A DNA stretch of 5,859 nucleotides from Oscillospiraceae bacterium (lineage in GTDB: Bacteria; Bacillota; Clostridia; Oscillospirales; Ruminococcaceae), in assembly GCA_009782665.1 (NCBI GenBank), contig WRIP01000092.1, forward strand, positions 1 through 5,859, written 5' to 3'. Position numbers and translations under genes: made by a program. Of the stretch, positions 3,722 through 5,859 are shown in pieces. Below the pieces are notes generated by a model, which saw nothing but the letters and a program-made list of their open reading frames with translations, was not told the origin of the DNA and did not search any database. The first letter of the stretch is position 1. Each line of letters opens with the position of its first letter.

Positions 3722-5859
3722 ATGAGTATGAAACGAAACAAGAAATCCAGTATTACAAAAACAAGAACCAAAAGAAGGACTTCCAGGTTTATATCAAAGC
3801 CTGTGCTTTCTGTTCTGTTGATTGTGATCATGTTACTTGGTATGGTACCGGGAGCGATCATTGCATTTGCAGATGACAATATTTCTGTTGGTAGTGGTCT
3901 TATCGAAGGAGAAGCATTTCCGGTCGATATAGATACCAAGGACGAAGTACTATTACTTGAGATCCCTGACGGAATGTATCTTCAGGGAGATAGAGAGCTT
4001 ACCGATGAAGGAGCTTTACTGCTTTACGGAATAGAGGAACTTATCTTCACAGCTGATGCGGGAGAGTACACACTGCAATTAACTGATGCCGACGGAGTAA
4101 AGGTCGGGGATGCTTTAAGTTTTTCCGTTGCGCTGGCAAGCTCTGACGAGATAAAACCCGAACCGGAACCTAAAGAGTCGGAAGAACCTATACTCGGCAG
4201 CATCAGTGGTCTTGTATGGCTTGACAAGAATGACAACGGAACAAAAGAAGCTACAGAAACGGGTATTGCTAACTATCCGGTGAGCCTATATATAGCAGGA
4301 GATACATCAACTGCTCTCATGACGGTAAATTCCGCAACAGATGGAGCATATCTGTTCGACGATTTAGAACCAGGAACATACATTGTCGGTGTAAAACCCA
4401 ACGCTCTTGGAATCGATAAGTACCTATTGCCCATGGTCGGAATCAAGAACGATAATATGTTTAAACTGGCTACCGACTATATCAATGCCTATAGTGAACC
4501 TATTGAGATCTCCGGTGATACCGAGGTAATAAACATCAATGCCGGGATGCGTAATCCAATGGGTATAGTTGCTACTGCTGATGGGGATCCCATTGGAACG
4601 TTGACGGTATCCATAAGCGAAAAAAACTATCAAACATGGAAAGAGTATTCCAATAATACGGAACCGTCACCATTGACTGTTTCTATCGGTATACCTGTAA
4701 TCCTATCTGCATATGCAGGTAATTGTACCATAGAGCTTCCATTGGATTATGTACCAACAGCTACTACACATCCTGACTTTACATATGGTACTGATGGATC
4801 AAATGGAGTTACTACAGGTACAACTCCTGCTTTCTTTGAATTGGATACAGATGATCTTGACGCATGGTTATTATTGGACGAGAATAAAATTATCAATAGC
4901 TACGAAGTAGCAGATGGTAAACTTATTCTTACTCTTATGGAAAAGTTAGATGACGGGTTCGCAGCGGGAACTGTGTCAGTACCGTTGCGATTTAACTTCA
5001 ACTCGGATTGGTACGGAATGGTACCGGGAGGTACAAAAATATTTACGGTAGCTCCCGTGGCAAAGAATGGTTCCAATATTATTATCGATGCCACTCCCAG
5101 TTCTCAAGAAGTACTGGGCCGGGTTTCTGACAGCCCACTAGAGTTAAATAACCTTACGTTTAGCAGACCCCAAAACACTGCCAATCTATCATCTGTACCG
5201 CACTTTGGGGGGGCGGTGATTTTGAGTTTCCGACTCCATAACTACTATTATTACAGGAATGTATTTGACCCTAGTTTTGAAAACATTATATGGATCGAAA
5301 TACCTACAGGAAGCACTCCGGCCTCAAGAATTACAGATTATTTCACCGGACTAACAATTGTAGGAACCGGTAGTAATGGGGTACCTATCGGATATACCAG
5401 ATATCAGCGTATTCTCGACACTGACTTAGATGTGACGGCTACTTCCCATCCTGATTATAACAACTGGCATTATCAAAATGCTGTAGAAAGGGCCTTCAAT
5501 ACTACTGTTTTTGATTTTACTCCTCCTGATTCATTAATGATTGATGAACGTGAATTCGAAGTTCGTTACGGTATTACATACAGAAACGCTAACGGAACTA
5601 TTCAAACTCTACAAGAAGGTCCTATAACCTATATTAAAGACAGCAGACCGATTTGGGCGATATATTTGAGTTCTACCCATTCGACCGGTGATAATAATGC
5701 CAGACAAGCAGTCTGTGGTATACATGATGGAGCTGTTGCTCAAAACTACTTGACTGCAGGTTTTCCGGGTTATGATAATGCATCATGTTCAAAAAATATC
5801 GGTACTGGTCCGATTAAGGGAGTAACAATAACCCTATATCAGTACACAACAGAATCACC
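3722..5859 (+). CDS. Secreted surface protein (adhesin-like) with SdrD B-like domain, partial (3' end beyond right edge)
   Basis: The frame is open for 712 codons from ATG 3722 to the window edge with no stop, so the C-terminus, including any LPXTG or other wall anchor, is not visible. Residues 1-50 form a long signal peptide: a very basic stretch (4-26), a hydrophobic core (28-49) and a likely cleavage at AFA/DD (50/51). Residues 51-140 look like a beta-rich N-terminal domain. A Pro/Glu linker (144-156) leads to an SdrD B-like domain (about 159-278), with GLVWLDKNDNGTKEATETG (163-181; the Asp/Asn-rich part is the usual calcium-binding type), TDGAYLFDDLEPGTY (206-220) and a closing NINAGMRNP (271-279). 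Residues 280-712 are beta-rich, Thr/Ser/Asn-rich and not recognised; 380-445 resemble Ig-like adhesin modules. Only three Cys occur after the signal. It probably acts in attachment or the cell-surface layer. It follows the tethered sigma factor by 82 nt and has its own ribosome site. Confidence 0.82.
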   Translation, partial: MSMKRNKKSSITKTRTKRRTSRFISKPVLSVLLIVIMLLGMVPGAIIAFADDNISVGSGLIEGEAFPVDIDTKDEVLLLEIPDGMYLQGDRELTDEGALLLYGIEELIFTADAGEYTLQLTDADGVKVGDALSFSVALASSDEIKPEPEPKESEEPILGSISGLVWLDKNDNGTKEATETGIANYPVSLYIAGDTSTALMTVNSATDGAYLFDDLEPGTYIVGVKPNALGIDKYLLPMVGIKNDNMFKLATDYINAYSEPIEISGDTEVININAGMRNPMGIVATADGDPIGTLTVSISEKNYQTWKEYSNNTEPSPLTVSIGIPVILSAYAGNCTIELPLDYVPTATTHPDFTYGTDGSNGVTTGTTPAFFELDTDDLDAWLLLDENKIINSYEVADGKLILTLMEKLDDGFAAGTVSVPLRFNFNSDWYGMVPGGTKIFTVAPVAKNGSNIIIDATPSSQEVLGRVSDSPLELNNLTFSRPQNTANLSSVPHFGGAVILSFRLHNYYYYRNVFDPSFENIIWIEIPTGSTPASRITDYFTGLTIVGTGSNGVPIGYTRYQRILDTDLDVTATSHPDYNNWHYQNAVERAFNTTVFDFTPPDSLMIDEREFEVRYGITYRNANGTIQTLQEGPITYIKDSRPIWAIYLSSTHSTGDNNARQAVCGIHDGAVAQNYLTAGFPGYDNASCSKNIGTGPIKGVTITLYQYTTES

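Noticed and set aside
3842..5030. Identical 13-bp ATGGTACCGGGAG at 3842-3854 and 5018-5030
   Set aside because: Both encode Met-Val-Pro-Gly in unrelated settings (signal peptide and mature domain). The flanks do not continue the match, so it is probably chance.
3607..5094. Several minus-strand open frames (about 60-110 codons) opposite the surface-protein gene and its upstream gap
   Set aside because: They are shadows of the long plus-strand frame, with no ribosome sites and Ser/Pro-rich low-information translations.
5204..5212. Run of seven G in the surface-protein gene as a possible phase-variation or frameshift site
   Set aside because: The frame is intact across the run and the protein pattern continues. 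A run of seven is short for slippage switching and may simply reflect Gly-Gly-Ala codons.
1..5859. CRISPR array, tRNA, rRNA, insertion sequence or attachment site
   Set aside because: I saw no regularly spaced repeats, no cloverleaf-like sequence, no transposase-like frame and no flanking terminal repeats.

Overview
The window looks like chromosomal DNA of a low-to-moderate GC, Gram-positive-type anaerobe, most likely a member of the Bacillota (Clostridia or a close relative). This is inferred from moderately AT-rich sequence with AT-rich intergenic DNA, strong Shine-Dalgarno sites (AGGAGG, GGAGGA, GAGGTGA, AGGAG), a phosphofructokinase with the diphosphate-dependent signature, and a secreted surface protein with an SdrD B-like module. 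No genus can be named from the sequence alone.

Left part (1-1660, minus strand): a two-gene unit reads leftwards. It starts at an extended -10 promoter (1652-1660) and encodes a PPi-type 6-phosphofructokinase (384-1622). After a 33-nt gap comes a flavin-binding PNPOx-fold protein that runs off the left edge (1-350). This is ordinary metabolic gene content.

Middle (1661-1968): a divergent regulatory region of about 300 bp. It holds a sigma-A-like promoter on the plus strand (1737-1764), a direct repeat with a palindrome just downstream of it (1771-1798), a GC-tagged TATA palindrome (1872-1889) and a 9-bp hairpin (1925-1947) immediately before a strong ribosome binding site.

Right part (1969-5859, plus strand): three genes in a row. 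The first encodes a small protein with only a sigma-70 region 4 domain (1969-2364). The second encodes a complete ECF-type sigma factor that continues through a linker into a transmembrane helix and a C-terminal domain of about 115 residues, predicted to lie outside the membrane (2422-3639). The third encodes a large secreted surface protein with a signal peptide and an SdrD B-like domain (3722 to the right edge, open). A near-identical 17-bp element (CGGGT then T/C then TATATATAT) occurs upstream of both the sigma genes and the surface-protein gene.

Inferred working model: a membrane-tethered sigma factor senses something outside the cell through its C-terminal beta-sandwich-like domain. When released, or while tethered, it directs transcription of the neighbouring adhesin and perhaps of its own operon. 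The region-4-only protein would act as a partner or competitor. The architecture is read directly from the sequence; the regulatory link is inferred from gene order and the shared element. This locus is the most interesting part of the window.
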